A DNA stretch of 64,000 nt from Nocardia asteroides (GTDB lineage: Bacteria; Actinomycetota; Actinomycetes; Mycobacteriales; Mycobacteriaceae), in the NCBI GenBank assembly GCA_019930625.1, contig CP082844.1:2542001-2606000 (forward strand), in the 5' to 3' direction. Shown here piece by piece: positions 9,265 through 19,724 of the stretch. Numbering within the stretch: position 1 is the stretch's first letter; each line of letters opens with the position of its first letter. Below the pieces are notes generated by a model. That model ran no database searches. It saw nothing but the letters and a program-made list of their open reading frames with translations, and was not told the DNA's origin. The position numbers and the translations under genes are program-made.

Positions 9265-10526
9265 GTGACCACCGCGACGACGAGGACGGCGAAAGTGGCC
9301 AGAACGTAGCTGCTTCCGATGATCTGCTGCCACCAGGCCCATTCCAGCTCGCGGTCGCGCGAGTGCGGCAGCAGCCAGTGCGGACCGATCAGGAACAGCA
9401 CGGTGGCCGCCGCGACCGCGCCGATCACCCGCGGGCTGCGCGCGCCGCGCACCACGAGATCGGCGGTGACCACCAGCGCGGGCGCGATCCACACCCAGTG
9501 ATGCGACCAGGACACCGGCGAGACCAAGAGCACCACCGCGGCGTTCACCAGCAACGCCGCCACGGTCGCGCCCGCGTCGATCAGCCTGCGCATCCACACC
9601 GCGGCGAGCGCGACGGCCAGCGCCGACAGCGCGATCCACAGCACGGTGGCCACCGTGTCGTCGACGCCCAAGCGGAAGGCCATGCCCTTGATGGACTGGT
9701 TGCCCGCGAAGTAAGGGGGGCCGATCCTGCCGGTGTCGGCGAGGGTGTGGAACCAGTAGTCCACGGAATCGCCGGGGAACAGCAGGAATCCGAGGCCCAC
9801 CGCAGCGATGGCGGAGATGACCAGCGTGCCCGCGGCCTTCCAGTCCTTGCGCAGCAGGAAGTACAGCAGGTAACCGGCCGGGATCAATTTCACCGACACC
9901 GCGATGCCGATCAGCATGCCGCGCGGCCAGAACGGCTTGCGCACCAGGCAGTCCAGTGTGATCGCGGCCATCAGCACCAGGTTGATCTGTCCGAAACCGA
10001 AGGTCTGGCGGATCGGTTCGAAGAACTGCGCCACCGCGACCGCGCCGACGACCAGGGTGAGCACGGCCGGGCGGGAAAGCTCCGGACGCGGGCGCGCAAG
10101 CACCAGCCACAGCGAGATGCCCAGGCTCGCCACGGAGGTGACGACCACCAGCACCTCGGCGACCACCAGCGGCATCAGGGCCAGCGGCGCGAAGAACAAC
10201 GCGGCCAGAGGCGGATAGGTGAACGGAAGTCCGATGCCCTCGACCGGCGGCATCGGGCCGTAGAGATCGCCGCCGTCCAGCCAGACCCGGGCGCCGTTGC
10301 GATACACCTGGAGGTCGATGTAGCCGTGCCACCAGTGCACCAGCAGCGACACGAGCACCGACACCGCGAACAACGCGATAGCAGCAATCAGCCAGCGCAC
10401 TTTCGGTTCCGGCAGGTTCGGCGACGCGGCGCCGGGCGCGGTTCCCGAGTCTCCGCCCGAGGCGAGCGCGGCGTCCGTGGCGATCGATCGCCCACCCGGA
10501 TTCGCGACCCCCGATCCTTCGTTCAC
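9213..10526 (-). CDS. GT87 family membrane alpha-mannosyltransferase
   Basis: The 437-residue protein is a polytopic GT-C glycosyltransferase of family GT87 (DUF2029), like the polyprenyl-phosphomannose-dependent alpha-1,2-mannosyltransferases that build PIM, lipomannan and lipoarabinomannan. After a disordered N-terminal 40 residues there are about ten membrane segments. The first extracytoplasmic loop, [26 protein letters not shown], carries the aspartate expected in GT-C enzymes. A GTG starts the frame at 10526. The exact linkage is not deducible, although Ppm1, the donor synthase, is encoded at 62300. Confidence 0.75.
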   Translation of the reverse strand: MNEGSGVANPGGRSIATDAALASGGDSGTAPGAASPNLPEPKVRWLIAAIALFAVSVLVSLLVHWWHGYIDLQVYRNGARVWLDGGDLYGPMPPVEGIGLPFTYPPLAALFFAPLALMPLVVAEVLVVVTSVASLGISLWLVLARPRPELSRPAVLTLVVGAVAVAQFFEPIRQTFGFGQINLVLMAAITLDCLVRKPFWPRGMLIGIAVSVKLIPAGYLLYFLLRKDWKAAGTLVISAIAAVGLGFLLFPGDSVDYWFHTLADTGRIGPPYFAGNQSIKGMAFRLGVDDTVATVLWIALSALAVALAAVWMRRLIDAGATVAALLVNAAVVLLVSPVSWSHHWVWIAPALVVTADLVVRGARSPRVIGAVAAATVLFLIGPHWLLPHSRDRELEWAWWQQIIGSSYVLATFAVLVVAVVTYRPAVSGVRKAASAAA

Positions 10527-10654
10527 CGGCTCAGAGTAGCCGGTGCGTGGGGCCCCTACCCACTGCCTCTAGACTTGAACCCAGGCATCTCGCCGCCACC
10601 CAGTGACAACGCTCGTCGCTTCACAATGCCCGGCCGAAAGGACCCTGGTACTCC

Positions 10655-12949
10655 GTGACTCCGCAGGTCGACACCGTCAGCGCAGCCGCAGCAAACCCCG
10701 ACGTGCCGCAACCCTACAAAGAACTCGGCCTCAAAGACGACGAGTACGCGCGCATCAAGGAAATCCTCGGTCGCAGGCCGACCGACGCCGAACTGGCGAT
10801 GTACTCCGTGATGTGGAGCGAACACTGCTCCTACAAGTCCTCGAAGGTGCACCTGCGCTACTTCGGCCAGACCACCACCGACGAGATGCGCGAGTCCATG
10901 CTCGCGGGCATCGGTGAGAACGCGGGCGTCGTCGACGTCGGCGACGGCTGGGCGGTCACCTTCAAGGTGGAAAGCCACAACCACCCCTCCTACGTCGAGC
11001 CCTACCAGGGTGCGGCCACCGGCGTCGGCGGCATCGTGCGCGACATCATGGCGATGGGCGCGCGTCCGATCGCGGTGATGGACCAGTTGCGCTTCGGCGC
11101 GGCGGACGCGGCCGACACCCGTCGCGTGGTGGACGGCGTGGTGCGCGGCGTCGGCGGGTACGGCAACTCGCTCGGCCTGCCGAACGTCGGCGGCGAGACC
11201 GTGTTCGACCCCTCCTACCAGGGCAACCCGCTGGTGAACGCGTTGTGCGCCGGTGTGATGCGGGTCGAGGACCTGCACCTGGCCTTCGCCTCCGGCACCG
11301 GCAACAAGATCGTGCTGTTCGGCGCGCGCACCGGCCTCGACGGCATCGGCGGCGTCTCGGTGCTGGCCTCGGACACCTTCTCCGGTGACGAGTCCGGCTC
11401 CGGCCGCAAGAAGCTGCCCTCGGTGCAGGTCGGCGACCCGTTCACCGAGAAGGTGCTCATCGAGTGCTGTCTCGAGCTGTACGCGGCGAAGCTGGTGGTG
11501 GGCATCCAGGACCTCGGCGGCGCCGGATTGTCCTGCGCCACCTCCGAGCTCGCGGCCGCCGGGGACGGCGGCATGCACATCGAGCTGGACAAGGTGCCGC
11601 TGCGCGCGGCCAACATGACGCCCGCCGAGGTGCTCTCCAGCGAGTCACAGGAGCGCATGTGCGCGGTCGTCACGCCCGAGAACGTGGACGCGTTCATGGC
11701 CGTGTGCCGCAAGTGGGACGTACTGGCCACGGTGATCGGCGAGGTCACCGACGGTGACCGGCTGGTGGTCACCTGGCACGGCGACACCGTGGTCGATGTG
11801 CCGCCGCGCACCGTCGCGCACGAGGGCCCGGTGTACGAGCGCCCGGTCGCGCGTCCCGACGGGCAGGACGCGCTGATCGCCGATACCCCCGACCGGCTCA
11901 CCCGGCCGAAGACCGCCGACGAACTGCGCGACACGCTGCTGCGGATGATCTCCAGCCCGCAGCTGTGCAGTCGCAAGTGGATCACCGAGCAGTACGACCG
12001 CTACGTGCGCGGCAACACGGTGCTCGCCGATCAGGCCGACGCGGGCGTCATCCGGATCGACGAAGCGACCGGCCGTGGCATCGCGCTGGCCACCGACGCG
12101 TCCGGCCGCTACACCAAGCTGGACCCCTACACCGGTGCGCAGCTGGCGCTGGCCGAGGCCTACCGCAACGTGGCGACCACCGGTGCGACCCCGAAGGCGG
12201 TCACCAACTGCCTGAACTTCGGTTCGCCGGAGGACCCCGGTGTGATGTGGCAGTTCCAGCAGGCGGTGCGGGGCCTGGCGGACGGTTGCGTGGCGCTCGG
12301 CATCCCCGTCACCGGCGGCAACGTCAGCTTCTACAACCAGACCGGCCAGACCGCGATCCTGCCGACCCCGGTGGTCGGCGTGCTGGGCGTGCTCGACGAC
12401 GTGCACCGTCGCATCCCGACCGGCCTCGGCCTGGAACCGGGTGAGACGCTGATCCTGCTCGGCGATACCCGCGACGAGTTCGGCGGTTCGATCTGGTCCC
12501 AGGTGGTGCACGACCACCTCGGCGGCGTCCCGCCGCAGGTCGATTTCGCCCGCGAGCAGTTGCTCGCGGAGGTGCTGACCGCCGGGTCGCGCGACGGCAT
12601 GATCAGCGCCGCCCACGACCTCTCCGAGGGCGGCCTCGCTCAGGCCGTCGTCGAAGCCGCGCTCGCCGGTGAGACCGGGTGCCGCGTCCTGCTCCCCGAG
12701 GACGCCGACCCGTTCGTCATGCTGTTCTCCGAGTCGGCCGGCCGCGTGCTGGTCGCCGTTCCCCGCTCGGAGGAGACCAGGTTCACCCGCATGTGCACCG
12801 CCCGCGAACTGCCGTGGGTGCGCATCGGCGTGGTCGACCAGGGCTCGGATTCGGTCGAGGTGCAGGGCCAGTTCTCGGTCACTCTCGAGGAGCTGCGGGC
12901 CGCGCACGAGGGCACGCTGCCGAGGCTGTTCGGCGCGGGCGCCGTCTGA
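10655..12949 (+). CDS. purL: Phosphoribosylformylglycinamidine synthase subunit PurL
   Basis: PurL (764 residues) is the ATP-dependent synthetase subunit that turns FGAR into FGAM using ammonia from PurQ. It is the small Gram-positive form that needs PurS and PurQ. Characteristic stretches are [34 protein letters not shown], the glycine-rich [13 protein letters not shown], and [11 protein letters not shown]. Translation starts at GTG 10655 after an AAAGGA-type ribosome site. A strong hairpin follows the stop. Confidence 0.95.
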   Translation: MTPQVDTVSAAAANPDVPQPYKELGLKDDEYARIKEILGRRPTDAELAMYSVMWSEHCSYKSSKVHLRYFGQTTTDEMRESMLAGIGENAGVVDVGDGWAVTFKVESHNHPSYVEPYQGAATGVGGIVRDIMAMGARPIAVMDQLRFGAADAADTRRVVDGVVRGVGGYGNSLGLPNVGGETVFDPSYQGNPLVNALCAGVMRVEDLHLAFASGTGNKIVLFGARTGLDGIGGVSVLASDTFSGDESGSGRKKLPSVQVGDPFTEKVLIECCLELYAAKLVVGIQDLGGAGLSCATSELAAAGDGGMHIELDKVPLRAANMTPAEVLSSESQERMCAVVTPENVDAFMAVCRKWDVLATVIGEVTDGDRLVVTWHGDTVVDVPPRTVAHEGPVYERPVARPDGQDALIADTPDRLTRPKTADELRDTLLRMISSPQLCSRKWITEQYDRYVRGNTVLADQADAGVIRIDEATGRGIALATDASGRYTKLDPYTGAQLALAEAYRNVATTGATPKAVTNCLNFGSPEDPGVMWQFQQAVRGLADGCVALGIPVTGGNVSFYNQTGQTAILPTPVVGVLGVLDDVHRRIPTGLGLEPGETLILLGDTRDEFGGSIWSQVVHDHLGGVPPQVDFAREQLLAEVLTAGSRDGMISAAHDLSEGGLAQAVVEAALAGETGCRVLLPEDADPFVMLFSESAGRVLVAVPRSEETRFTRMCTARELPWVRIGVVDQGSDSVEVQGQFSVTLEELRAAHEGTLPRLFGAGAV

Positions 12950-12959
12950 CGAAAACGCC

Positions 12960-13004
12960 CACCTGGGCGGGCCTGAACCCCTCGTTACCGGGCCCGCCCA
13001 GGTG
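12960..13004. terminator. Bidirectional terminator after purL
   Basis: CACCTGGGCGGGCC at 12960-12973 is perfectly complementary to GGCCCGCCCAGGTG at 12991-13004, a 14-bp stem with a 17-nt loop. It lies between the stops of the convergent purL and YiaA-like genes, so it probably ends both transcripts. There is no T-tract. Confidence 0.75.
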
Positions 13005-13011
13005 CGCGTGT

Positions 13012-13302
13012 TCAGGCGACGGAATGGAATGGATCGTGCTCGGAGAGCAGCTTCTCCATCCGCGCCTGATCGATGCGACCGTGTATGGTCGCCGCCTCGT
13101 GCTGGTCGCGCACCACTTTCGCGAGCGTGAACGTGCTGGTGACCAGGAAGAGCACGGACATCCCGAGGAATCCGCGCTGCCAGGCGTCCAATGGCAACGC
13201 GTAGACCCCGATGCCCACTCCGACGAAACTGACGCCGAAGGCGATCGCCGCCTGCGCGACATAGGCGGCGCTGGCCTTCGGCCGCGCGGTCGATGTGCTC
13301 AT
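13012..13302 (-). CDS. YiaA/YiaB two-helix domain membrane protein
   Basis: This 96-residue protein has the yiaA/B domain: two membrane helices (about residues 14-36 and 44-62) joined by a short PLDAWQRGF turn, followed by a charged cytoplasmic tail HEAATIHGRIDQARMEKLL. ATG 13302 gives MSTSTARPKAS; an in-frame TTG lies 9 bp upstream. The family has no established function. It is convergent with purL and shares a terminator with it. Confidence 0.75.
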   Translation of the reverse strand: MSTSTARPKASAAYVAQAAIAFGVSFVGVGIGVYALPLDAWQRGFLGMSVLFLVTSTFTLAKVVRDQHEAATIHGRIDQARMEKLLSEHDPFHSVA

Positions 13303-13457
13303 GGGTGTCAAGTCTGCGGATCACGCCGACCACGCACCCGTGTACAACTACTCGAGCGAAATGGGTAGTTGCCATAGCGGTGTGATCTGCGTCGAGCGGG
13401 CCCGCGTGGCGCCGGGCAACGCGCCGGGTCGTCGGTGGCGACCGCCATACTGGTCGA

Positions 13458-15191
13458 ATGCTGGAGACCGCCGGAGCCATGCGGAAGCTGCGTAGACGCG
13501 CAGTCGCGGTGACCCGGCGCGCCGAGGACGTCATCGACCTCAACTACGTCGGCTTGGTGATCGCGACGGTGTTCTTCGCCCTGTCGGTGACGCCTTCTCT
13601 GCTGCCGCGCGACTGGTTGTTCCAGGGGCTGATCAGCGGGATCAACGCCGCGATCGGGTACGGCGTCGGCTGCCTGCTGGAGTGGCTTTTCCGGCTCTGG
13701 GTGCGGCCGCGGCTGAAGATCTCGGCGCCGCCGACCTGGGTGCGGTACGCGGTCAAGTCCGCCGTGCTCTTCACCGCCGCGCTGAGTGCCGCCTTGATGC
13801 TGGTGCAGTCGGCGCGCTGGCAGCGCGAGATCACCGCGCTGATGGGCATGGAGGGCACCACCACGCCCGCCTACCTGCGCACCGGTCTGCTGAGCCTTTT
13901 GGTCGGCGCCGCGGTGGTCGCGGTGTACCGGACGTTGCGGGAGATCATCCTGTTCCTGGCCCGCCTGCTCAACCGGTGGGTGCGAGTGCCCCGGGAACTC
14001 GCACCGGCCGCCGGGTTCCTGGTGCTGGTGGTGCTGGCCGTGACGATCTTCAACGGCGTCGCCACGCAGGCGTTCTTCGCGGTGGCCAACTCGGCCTTCA
14101 GCGTGCGCAACGACCACACCTCCGTGAACGCCGTCCAGCCGCGACAACCGGAGCGCTCCGGCAGCCCGACCTCGTTGGCGAAATGGGAGACCCTCGGGTT
14201 CGAGGGACGCTGGTTCGTCTCGCACGGTCCCACGGCCAGCCGCATCACCTCGGTCACCGGCCGCCCCGCCAAAGAGCCGATCCGGGCCTACGTCGGCTTG
14301 GAGTCGGTCGAAGGCGGCGTGGAACCGGCCGATCTGGCGGTGTCCGAGCTGGAGCGGACCGGGGCGTTCGACCGGAAGGCGCTCGTGGTGGTCACCACCA
14401 CCGGCACCGGGTGGGTGAACTCGCTGGCCGCGGGGGCGATCGAGTACATGTACGACGGCGACACCGCGATCGTCGCCACGCAGTACTCGTACCTGCCGAG
14501 CGTGCTGTCGTTCCTGGCCGACCGCACCAAGGCCGCCGCGGCGGGCAGGGACTTGTTCGACGCGGTGTACGAGCACTGGACCGCGCGCCCGCCGCAAGCG
14601 CGTCCCAAGCTGCTGGTGTACGGGGAGAGCCTGGGCTCACAGGGGTCCGAAGCGGCGTTCGACGGCTTGGCCGACCTGCGCGCCAAGGTCGACGGCGCGC
14701 TGTGGGTCGGCCCGCCCAACTCCAACCGGCTGTGGCAGCAATTCGTCGCACGCCGCGATCCGGGCTCCCGTGAGGTGCAGCCGTTGTACGCGGACGGACT
14801 GGTGGTCCGGTTCGCCTCCGACAGCGCCGATTTGGCGCGGCCGTCCTCGGAGTGGCGTGCGCCGCGCATCGCCTATCTGCAGCACGCGTCCGACCCGATC
14901 GTCTGGTGGTCGACGGATCTGATCTTCTCGCAACCGGATTGGTTGTCCGAGCCGCGCGGCTCGGACGTCTCCTCCCAGATGCGCTGGTGGCCGTTCGTCA
15001 CGTTCTGGCAGGTGGCCGCCGACCTGACCAACGCCCAAGGCGTCACCGACGGGCACGGACATCGTTACGGCACTTTGGTGCTCGACGGCTGGGCGGCCAT
15101 CGCCGCGCCGCCGGACTGGACCGCGGCGCGTTCCGAACGGATCCGGGCCGAAGTGGAGACGGCGGAGGATTTCGAGCGGACGACCAAGTGA
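13458..15191 (+). CDS. Membrane-anchored alpha/beta-hydrolase (Abhydrolase_9 type)
   Basis: The 577-residue protein has four or five N-terminal membrane helices (to about residue 215), including VIATVFFALSVTPSLLPRDW, and a C-terminal alpha/beta-hydrolase domain. The nucleophile elbow is YGESLGSQGSEAAF, and late QHASDPIVWW and DGHGHRYG segments may supply the acid and the histidine. This fits the actinobacterial Abhydrolase_9 family of unknown substrate. The stop overlaps the next gene start (GTGA), so the two are coupled. ATG 13479 is a possible alternative start. Confidence 0.75.
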   Translation: MLETAGAMRKLRRRAVAVTRRAEDVIDLNYVGLVIATVFFALSVTPSLLPRDWLFQGLISGINAAIGYGVGCLLEWLFRLWVRPRLKISAPPTWVRYAVKSAVLFTAALSAALMLVQSARWQREITALMGMEGTTTPAYLRTGLLSLLVGAAVVAVYRTLREIILFLARLLNRWVRVPRELAPAAGFLVLVVLAVTIFNGVATQAFFAVANSAFSVRNDHTSVNAVQPRQPERSGSPTSLAKWETLGFEGRWFVSHGPTASRITSVTGRPAKEPIRAYVGLESVEGGVEPADLAVSELERTGAFDRKALVVVTTTGTGWVNSLAAGAIEYMYDGDTAIVATQYSYLPSVLSFLADRTKAAAAGRDLFDAVYEHWTARPPQARPKLLVYGESLGSQGSEAAFDGLADLRAKVDGALWVGPPNSNRLWQQFVARRDPGSREVQPLYADGLVVRFASDSADLARPSSEWRAPRIAYLQHASDPIVWWSTDLIFSQPDWLSEPRGSDVSSQMRWWPFVTFWQVAADLTNAQGVTDGHGHRYGTLVLDGWAAIAAPPDWTAARSERIRAEVETAEDFERTTK

Positions 15192-15835
15192 ACTCACGGC
15201 GCGCCGTGCGAACGATGGCGGCCATGGCGTTTCCGCTCCTCTGGAACAACGCGGTTCTGCCCCGGCTCGGTCTCGGCATCCGCGGCCGGACCGCCGCCAA
15301 CGCCGGTTTCGCCACCGCGTACGCGCTCGCGCTGCGCGACGAGGCGGGCCGCTGCTCGGTTCGCGGCCTGCGCTGGGGGGTGTTCGCCGCCTCGATCACC
15401 GGCACCGGATACGTCGTGGCTCTTGCCGTTCCATCGCTGCGGTGGCAGCTGGCCGCGCTGCCCGACCGCGCGCCTGAAGTGCCCACGAGGGAGTGGGTGG
15501 CCGTGCACATCCCGCTCGGCACCGTCTACAGCGAGGAACTCGTCTTCCGCGGGACGCTGGATCCTTTGCTGGACACCGCGGTGGGTCCGCGGGCGGGGAC
15601 GCTGCTCGGCGCGGCCACGTTCGGTCTCTGGCACATCGCTCCCGCGCGAGCCGTTGGCGACAGCGTTGCGGCGACCGTCGCCGTGACCGCCGCGGGCGGC
15701 GTCGTGTTCGGGTGGCTGCGCCGGCGTACCGCAGGCGCCATCGCGCCGGCGCTGCTGCACCTCACCCTGAATGCGGGCGGCGCGATCGCACCGCGGCTGG
15801 CCCGTCGCGTCGAGGGATTGTTGCGCAAGCGCTGA
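15188..15835 (+). CDS. CPBP family intramembrane metalloprotease
   Basis: This 215-residue membrane protein carries all CPBP (CAAX protease and bacteriocin-processing) motifs: EELVFRG for EExxxR, FGLWHI for FxxxH, and LHLTLN for the HxxxN-type motif. The active site would lie inside the membrane. GTG 15188 overlaps the preceding hydrolase stop, so the two membrane proteins are co-translated and may act together. A CPBP-like gene also follows purL in M. tuberculosis. Its substrate is unknown. Confidence 0.8.
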   Translation: MNSRRAVRTMAAMAFPLLWNNAVLPRLGLGIRGRTAANAGFATAYALALRDEAGRCSVRGLRWGVFAASITGTGYVVALAVPSLRWQLAALPDRAPEVPTREWVAVHIPLGTVYSEELVFRGTLDPLLDTAVGPRAGTLLGAATFGLWHIAPARAVGDSVAATVAVTAAGGVVFGWLRRRTAGAIAPALLHLTLNAGGAIAPRLARRVEGLLRKR

Positions 15836-16170
15836 ACGGCTCGGCTCACCTCGAGACGACTGTGGATGGTTGAGCCGTGCGGGTCTCTGCGGGACGCGGC
15901 TGACAGTCGCGTAGCGGACAGCAACGCCCCGACGGAGCCGCCGAACCAGGCGCCGCGCCGATCGGTCACCTACAGGAAAAGCCCCCGCTGCCTGGTCGAT
16001 CTCGGTCCTGACGGTCGTCGGCACGGCGGCGTTCCCGAGCCGAATGGGCCTTGCCGCAACCGAAGCCGGACAGTGGCTGCAACCACACAGTTGCGCACGT
16101 CGTTTCGATATGGGTACAGTGTTCGCATAACGCGCACGGTGTGCGCAACGCGAAAAGTCTGGGAGAAGAA
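15836..16170. other. 335-bp intergenic region upstream of the serine hydrolase gene
   Basis: No gene is supported here. The first 240 bp show nothing beyond normal composition. The last 80 bp become less GC-rich and contain the inverted-repeat cluster listed separately, so this is probably a promoter and operator region. Confidence 0.5.
16091..16148. promoter_or_regulatory. Nested inverted repeats upstream of the serine hydrolase gene
   Basis: GCGCAC-GGT-GTGCGC (16132-16146) is a perfect 15-bp palindrome 25 bp before the start codon. A distant half-site, TTGCGCAC at 16091-16098, is also the exact complement of GTGCGCAA at 16141-16148. The arrangement looks like two operator sites flanking a promoter. 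No regulator gene is adjacent. Confidence 0.45.
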
Positions 16171-17625
16171 ATGTCGAACACGGTGAACTGGGACGAGACG
16201 GGCGCGTGGCAGGTACGCGGAGACTGGGGGAGCACGACCTCGACCGGGCGCAGGTTCTCCGTGGCCCGCTGGCAGGCACGGTTGGACGAGCTGCGCGCCG
16301 AGCATCACGTGCCGGGCGCGTCGCTGGCGGTCCTGGTGGACGGACAGGTTTACGAGATCGCCAGCGGTGTCCTGCACCGGGGGACGGGAGTGCCGGTGAC
16401 CACCGACTCGGTGTTCCTCTGCGGCTCGATCGCCAAGGTGTACACCGCGACGCTGATCATGCGGCTCGTCGACGCGGGCAGGCTCGACCTCGACGCGCCG
16501 GTGGTGGACGTCCTGCCGGAATTCGCCACTCCCGACGAGCGGGCGACGGCGACGATCACCATCAGGCAGCTGCTCAGCCATACCGGCGGTGTCACAAACG
16601 ATTTCAACCACGACACCGGGCGGGGTGACGATTGCCTCGCCGGATACGTCGCCGCGGCACGGAATGTGGCGTTGGATTGCGCCCCCGGCACGGCGATGTC
16701 CTACGGCAGCCTCGGCTATGTGGTGCTCGGTCGCGTCGTCGAAGTGCTCACCGGCATGACCTGGGACGAGGCCGTGCGGGACATGCTCGCCGGCCCGCTG
16801 GGACTCGGCCACCTGGTGACGCTGCCCGAGCAGGCGCTGCGTTTCCGCGTCGCGATGAGCCACCTCGGGGCGGCGGGCGTCGACCCGGAGCCCGCTCCGG
16901 AATGGGACGCGATGCCCCGCAGTGTCGGGCCGGCGGCCCGGGTGATCACGTCGGCGGGTGACATGGTCCGCTTCGCCCGCATGCATCTCGACGGCGGACG
17001 CGCCGCCGACGGCACCGCGGTCCTCTCCGCGGCGTCGGTCGCCGCGATGCGGCGGCGGGAGGTCGACGTCCCGGACAAGTGGACCGTCAGCGCCGACGGC
17101 TGGGGGCTCGGGTGGACCCTCTACGACTGGGACGGCATCAAGGGATTCGGCCACGACGGTGCCGCGATCGGCCAGTACGCGTATCTGCGGGCAGTGCCGG
17201 AAGCGGGCGTCGCGGTGGCGCTGCTCACCAACGGTGGTGGCGCGCGGCCGCTCTACGCGGCCCTGTTCCGCGAGCTGCTCGCCGAATTGGCGGACGTTCG
17301 GGTGCCGGAGGTGTTCGGCCCGGCCGACCCGCCGGCCGCGGTGGACATCGCCCCGTTCGTCGGCACCTACCGGCGGGCGGGAGTGGTGATCACCGTCACC
17401 AAGCGGGACGACGGCACCGGCCACATGCTCTACGAATTCGTCGACGGTATGGCGGGCATGTCACCCGCGCTGAGCATGGACCTGACCCCCGTCGGTCCCA
17501 CCGTCTTCGCCGCGTCCGGCGCGGGCCCGTCCTTCAGCGAGGACTACATGCCCGTCGTCTTCGACACCCTCACCGACGGCACCGAATGCTGCTACGTCGG
17601 AATGCGCGCCACCCCCAAGGCGTGA
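16171..17625 (+). CDS. Beta-lactamase-fold serine hydrolase (class C / S12-like)
   Basis: The 484-residue protein belongs to the penicillin-binding-protein/class C beta-lactamase/esterase family. The SxxK motif is in CGSIAKVYTATL; the second motif reads SYGSLGY, with serine in place of the usual asparagine of YxN; and GHDGAAIG is the third-motif equivalent. There is no signal peptide, which argues for a cytoplasmic esterase or peptidase rather than a secreted beta-lactamase. ATG 16171 follows GGGAGAAG. It is not part of the conserved mycobacterial gene order as I recall it, so it may be a lineage-specific insertion. Confidence 0.75.
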   Translation: MSNTVNWDETGAWQVRGDWGSTTSTGRRFSVARWQARLDELRAEHHVPGASLAVLVDGQVYEIASGVLHRGTGVPVTTDSVFLCGSIAKVYTATLIMRLVDAGRLDLDAPVVDVLPEFATPDERATATITIRQLLSHTGGVTNDFNHDTGRGDDCLAGYVAAARNVALDCAPGTAMSYGSLGYVVLGRVVEVLTGMTWDEAVRDMLAGPLGLGHLVTLPEQALRFRVAMSHLGAAGVDPEPAPEWDAMPRSVGPAARVITSAGDMVRFARMHLDGGRAADGTAVLSAASVAAMRRREVDVPDKWTVSADGWGLGWTLYDWDGIKGFGHDGAAIGQYAYLRAVPEAGVAVALLTNGGGARPLYAALFRELLAELADVRVPEVFGPADPPAAVDIAPFVGTYRRAGVVITVTKRDDGTGHMLYEFVDGMAGMSPALSMDLTPVGPTVFAASGAGPSFSEDYMPVVFDTLTDGTECCYVGMRATPKA

Positions 17626-17718
17626 CCGCCTGGCTGCCCGGTGCCTCGCACCGTTCGCGGGCGTGAGGCAGCGGGCGACCACACAGGCCAACGGGGGCAG
17701 GGAAGTAGGGTCGGAACC

Positions 17719-18114
17719 GTGGCAGGACGAGGGACGGTCGACCCCGCCCAGATGCGGGCCGCGGTCGCGGCGGTGAGCGAGTGGTTGCGCGACGAGTCCG
17801 AGAAAGCGCCTACGCGTGCGACACTCGCGGCGGCGGTGCGGACCACTGCGCGCTCGCTGGCAGCCTCCGCGCCCGGTCACTCGGTGGAGATCCGGGTGCC
17901 GCCATTCGTCGCGGTGCAGTGCGTCGAGGGGCCCCGGCACACCAGGGGCACCCCACCGAACGTCGTCGAGACCGACCCGCGTACCTGGCTCCTGCTGGCC
18001 ACCGGGCTGCTGGACTTCGACGCCGCCGTGACCTCCGGTGCGGTCAGCGCCTCGGGCACCCGTGCGGCCGAGATAGCCCACTGGCTGCCGATCGTGCGGG
18101 CCACGACTGCCTGA
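17719..18114 (+). CDS. Sterol carrier family-like protein
   Basis: This small protein (131 residues) matches the conserved gene before purF in Mycobacteriales, often annotated as sterol carrier family protein. Recognisable stretches are SVEIRVPPFVAVQCVEGPRHTRGTP, WLLLATG and AAEIAHWLPIV. I chose GTG 17719 because upstream frame sequence is not protein-like. No catalytic residues are evident, and the lipid-binding role is annotation by family only. Confidence 0.7.
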   Translation: MAGRGTVDPAQMRAAVAAVSEWLRDESEKAPTRATLAAAVRTTARSLAASAPGHSVEIRVPPFVAVQCVEGPRHTRGTPPNVVETDPRTWLLLATGLLDFDAAVTSGAVSASGTRAAEIAHWLPIVRATTA

Positions 18115-18239
18115 CGCGGACCGCGCACCCGCGATCGAGGAGCGTGTCCGGCTGCGGAGCTCGCCGTGGCTTCGAGAGCGTCGGTGACCCTCGGGGCGGG
18201 TGCCGCCGCCCGCAATGCCGAGTATTCCGACGCGCCGGG

Positions 18240-19586
18240 TCACGCCTGGAGGATGTTGCGGCGCTCCAGCCCCTTGCGGTCGTAGAAACGGGTGACCGCC
18301 GCACCGAAGATGAGCCCGATCGCCAAGCCGAGGACCGCCATCCACACTCCGCGGGTGAGTCCCGCCTCGAAACTCGAGTCGAAGTACAGGATCGAGCGCA
18401 CCCCGAGGAACACCTGGTGCATGGGCTCGAAGGAGGCGAGCCAGCCGAAGTACTGCGGTGTCGCCTCGATCGGCACCGTTCCTCCGGAGGACGGCAAGCC
18501 GAGGATGACGAACAGGATCAGGTTCACCAGCAGGCCCGCCGAGCCGATCGCCGCCAGCATGGACAGACCGGTCACGCCCACGGCGGTCATGGCGAGCGCG
18601 CTGTAGAGGTAGAGGGCGAGCGGATTGCCGATCGGCATGTCCAGCAGCTTGCCGACGACCAGGAACACCGCGGCGACGATGTTCGCCGCGAGCACGAACA
18701 CGCCCCACTTGAGCAGCAGGGTCCGGAACCGGGAGATCGGCGTCGGCGGATAGTGCACATACCAGGGGCCGTATTCGGTGGGCACGAAGCCGAGCTGGGC
18801 ATCGATCATGGTGTGGATCACCATCGCGCCGACCACACCGGCCAACAGCAGCAACAGGGCGTAGAAGAACGCGGTCAGTCCCTGGCCGCTGCCGTGCGGA
18901 AGCGGATGATACTGCTGCTCGACCACCTGGATCGGCGACGCCAGCGCGACCTTGGTCGCACCCGTGAGTTCGGGCGCGGGGGGACCTCCGGGCGGCGGGG
19001 CGAGTTGCGCGGTCACCTGATCGAGCAACTGCTTGCCGACCTGCTTGTTCACCTCGGCCAGCGCCTCGTTGCCGACCCGCAGCACGATTTGGGTGCCGAA
19101 CGCGCCGGTGCGCGGGTTGGTCTGCAACGTGATGATCGGCCGCTGGATATCGCCGGGTATGACACTGCCCACACCCAAGTTGCCGAGCCGCTTGCTGAAA
19201 TCGCTCGGGATGACGATCGCGCCGTAGACCTGCCCGGACTGCATCTGCCGCTCGGATTCGTTGATGCTGATCACACGCAGGTCGACCTTGTCGGACGGCA
19301 CCCCGGCGGACAGCGCTTCGGTGATCTGGTTGCCGAAATCGACCTGCCGCTTGTCCGCGCCGCTGCCGATGGTGTCGCCGACGTCCTGATTGACCAGGGC
19401 GATCGGGAAATCGTGCAGGTTCTTCTCCGGATCGACGACATAGTCGAGGTACATGATGCCCAGCAGCGCGGTGAGCAGGCTCAGCACCGCGAGCGGAAAG
19501 AGCACCATCCGAGGCCATGGCCTGCGCGCCGGGGCCGCGCCCGACTCCGTCTTGCCCGCATCGTCCGTAGTCGTCACGGTGCGCAC
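18240..19586 (-). CDS. YhgE/Pip-like (DUF3533-type) ABC-2 membrane protein
   Basis: The 448-residue protein has one N-terminal membrane helix (MVLFPLAVLSLLTALLGIMY), a roughly 180-residue extracytoplasmic domain with the family-typical FPIALVNQDVG and QVYGAIVIPSDFSKRL, and five or six C-terminal helices like ABC-2 transporter permeases. Relatives include phage-infection proteins and secretion accessory proteins. No ATPase gene is adjacent. The frame stays open antisense through purF, but the conserved sequence starts at GTG 19586. Function is unknown; export or envelope maintenance is an inference. Confidence 0.7.
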   Translation of the reverse strand: MRTVTTTDDAGKTESGAAPARRPWPRMVLFPLAVLSLLTALLGIMYLDYVVDPEKNLHDFPIALVNQDVGDTIGSGADKRQVDFGNQITEALSAGVPSDKVDLRVISINESERQMQSGQVYGAIVIPSDFSKRLGNLGVGSVIPGDIQRPIITLQTNPRTGAFGTQIVLRVGNEALAEVNKQVGKQLLDQVTAQLAPPPGGPPAPELTGATKVALASPIQVVEQQYHPLPHGSGQGLTAFFYALLLLLAGVVGAMVIHTMIDAQLGFVPTEYGPWYVHYPPTPISRFRTLLLKWGVFVLAANIVAAVFLVVGKLLDMPIGNPLALYLYSALAMTAVGVTGLSMLAAIGSAGLLVNLILFVILGLPSSGGTVPIEATPQYFGWLASFEPMHQVFLGVRSILYFDSSFEAGLTRGVWMAVLGLAIGLIFGAAVTRFYDRKGLERRNILQA

Positions 19587-19724
19587 CGTAACAGCTGGCG
19601 CTACCGGAAATGCCGCGCTTCGCAGCACCTGGATTGCCGCTCGGATGCGGCGGCCGTGCGACCGCGCCGCCGACCACCCGTAGAATGAAATTCGCCCCCA
19701 GCCCGCCCGAACAGGGAGCAAACG

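Noticed and set aside
11645..13543. 632-codon antisense frame opposite purL
   Set aside because: Crosses the purL terminator and the yiaA gene; composition is that of a shadow frame.
16171..17625. Secreted class C beta-lactamase resistance gene
   Set aside because: No signal peptide and a divergent second motif (YGS); esterase/peptidase-like hydrolase is more likely.
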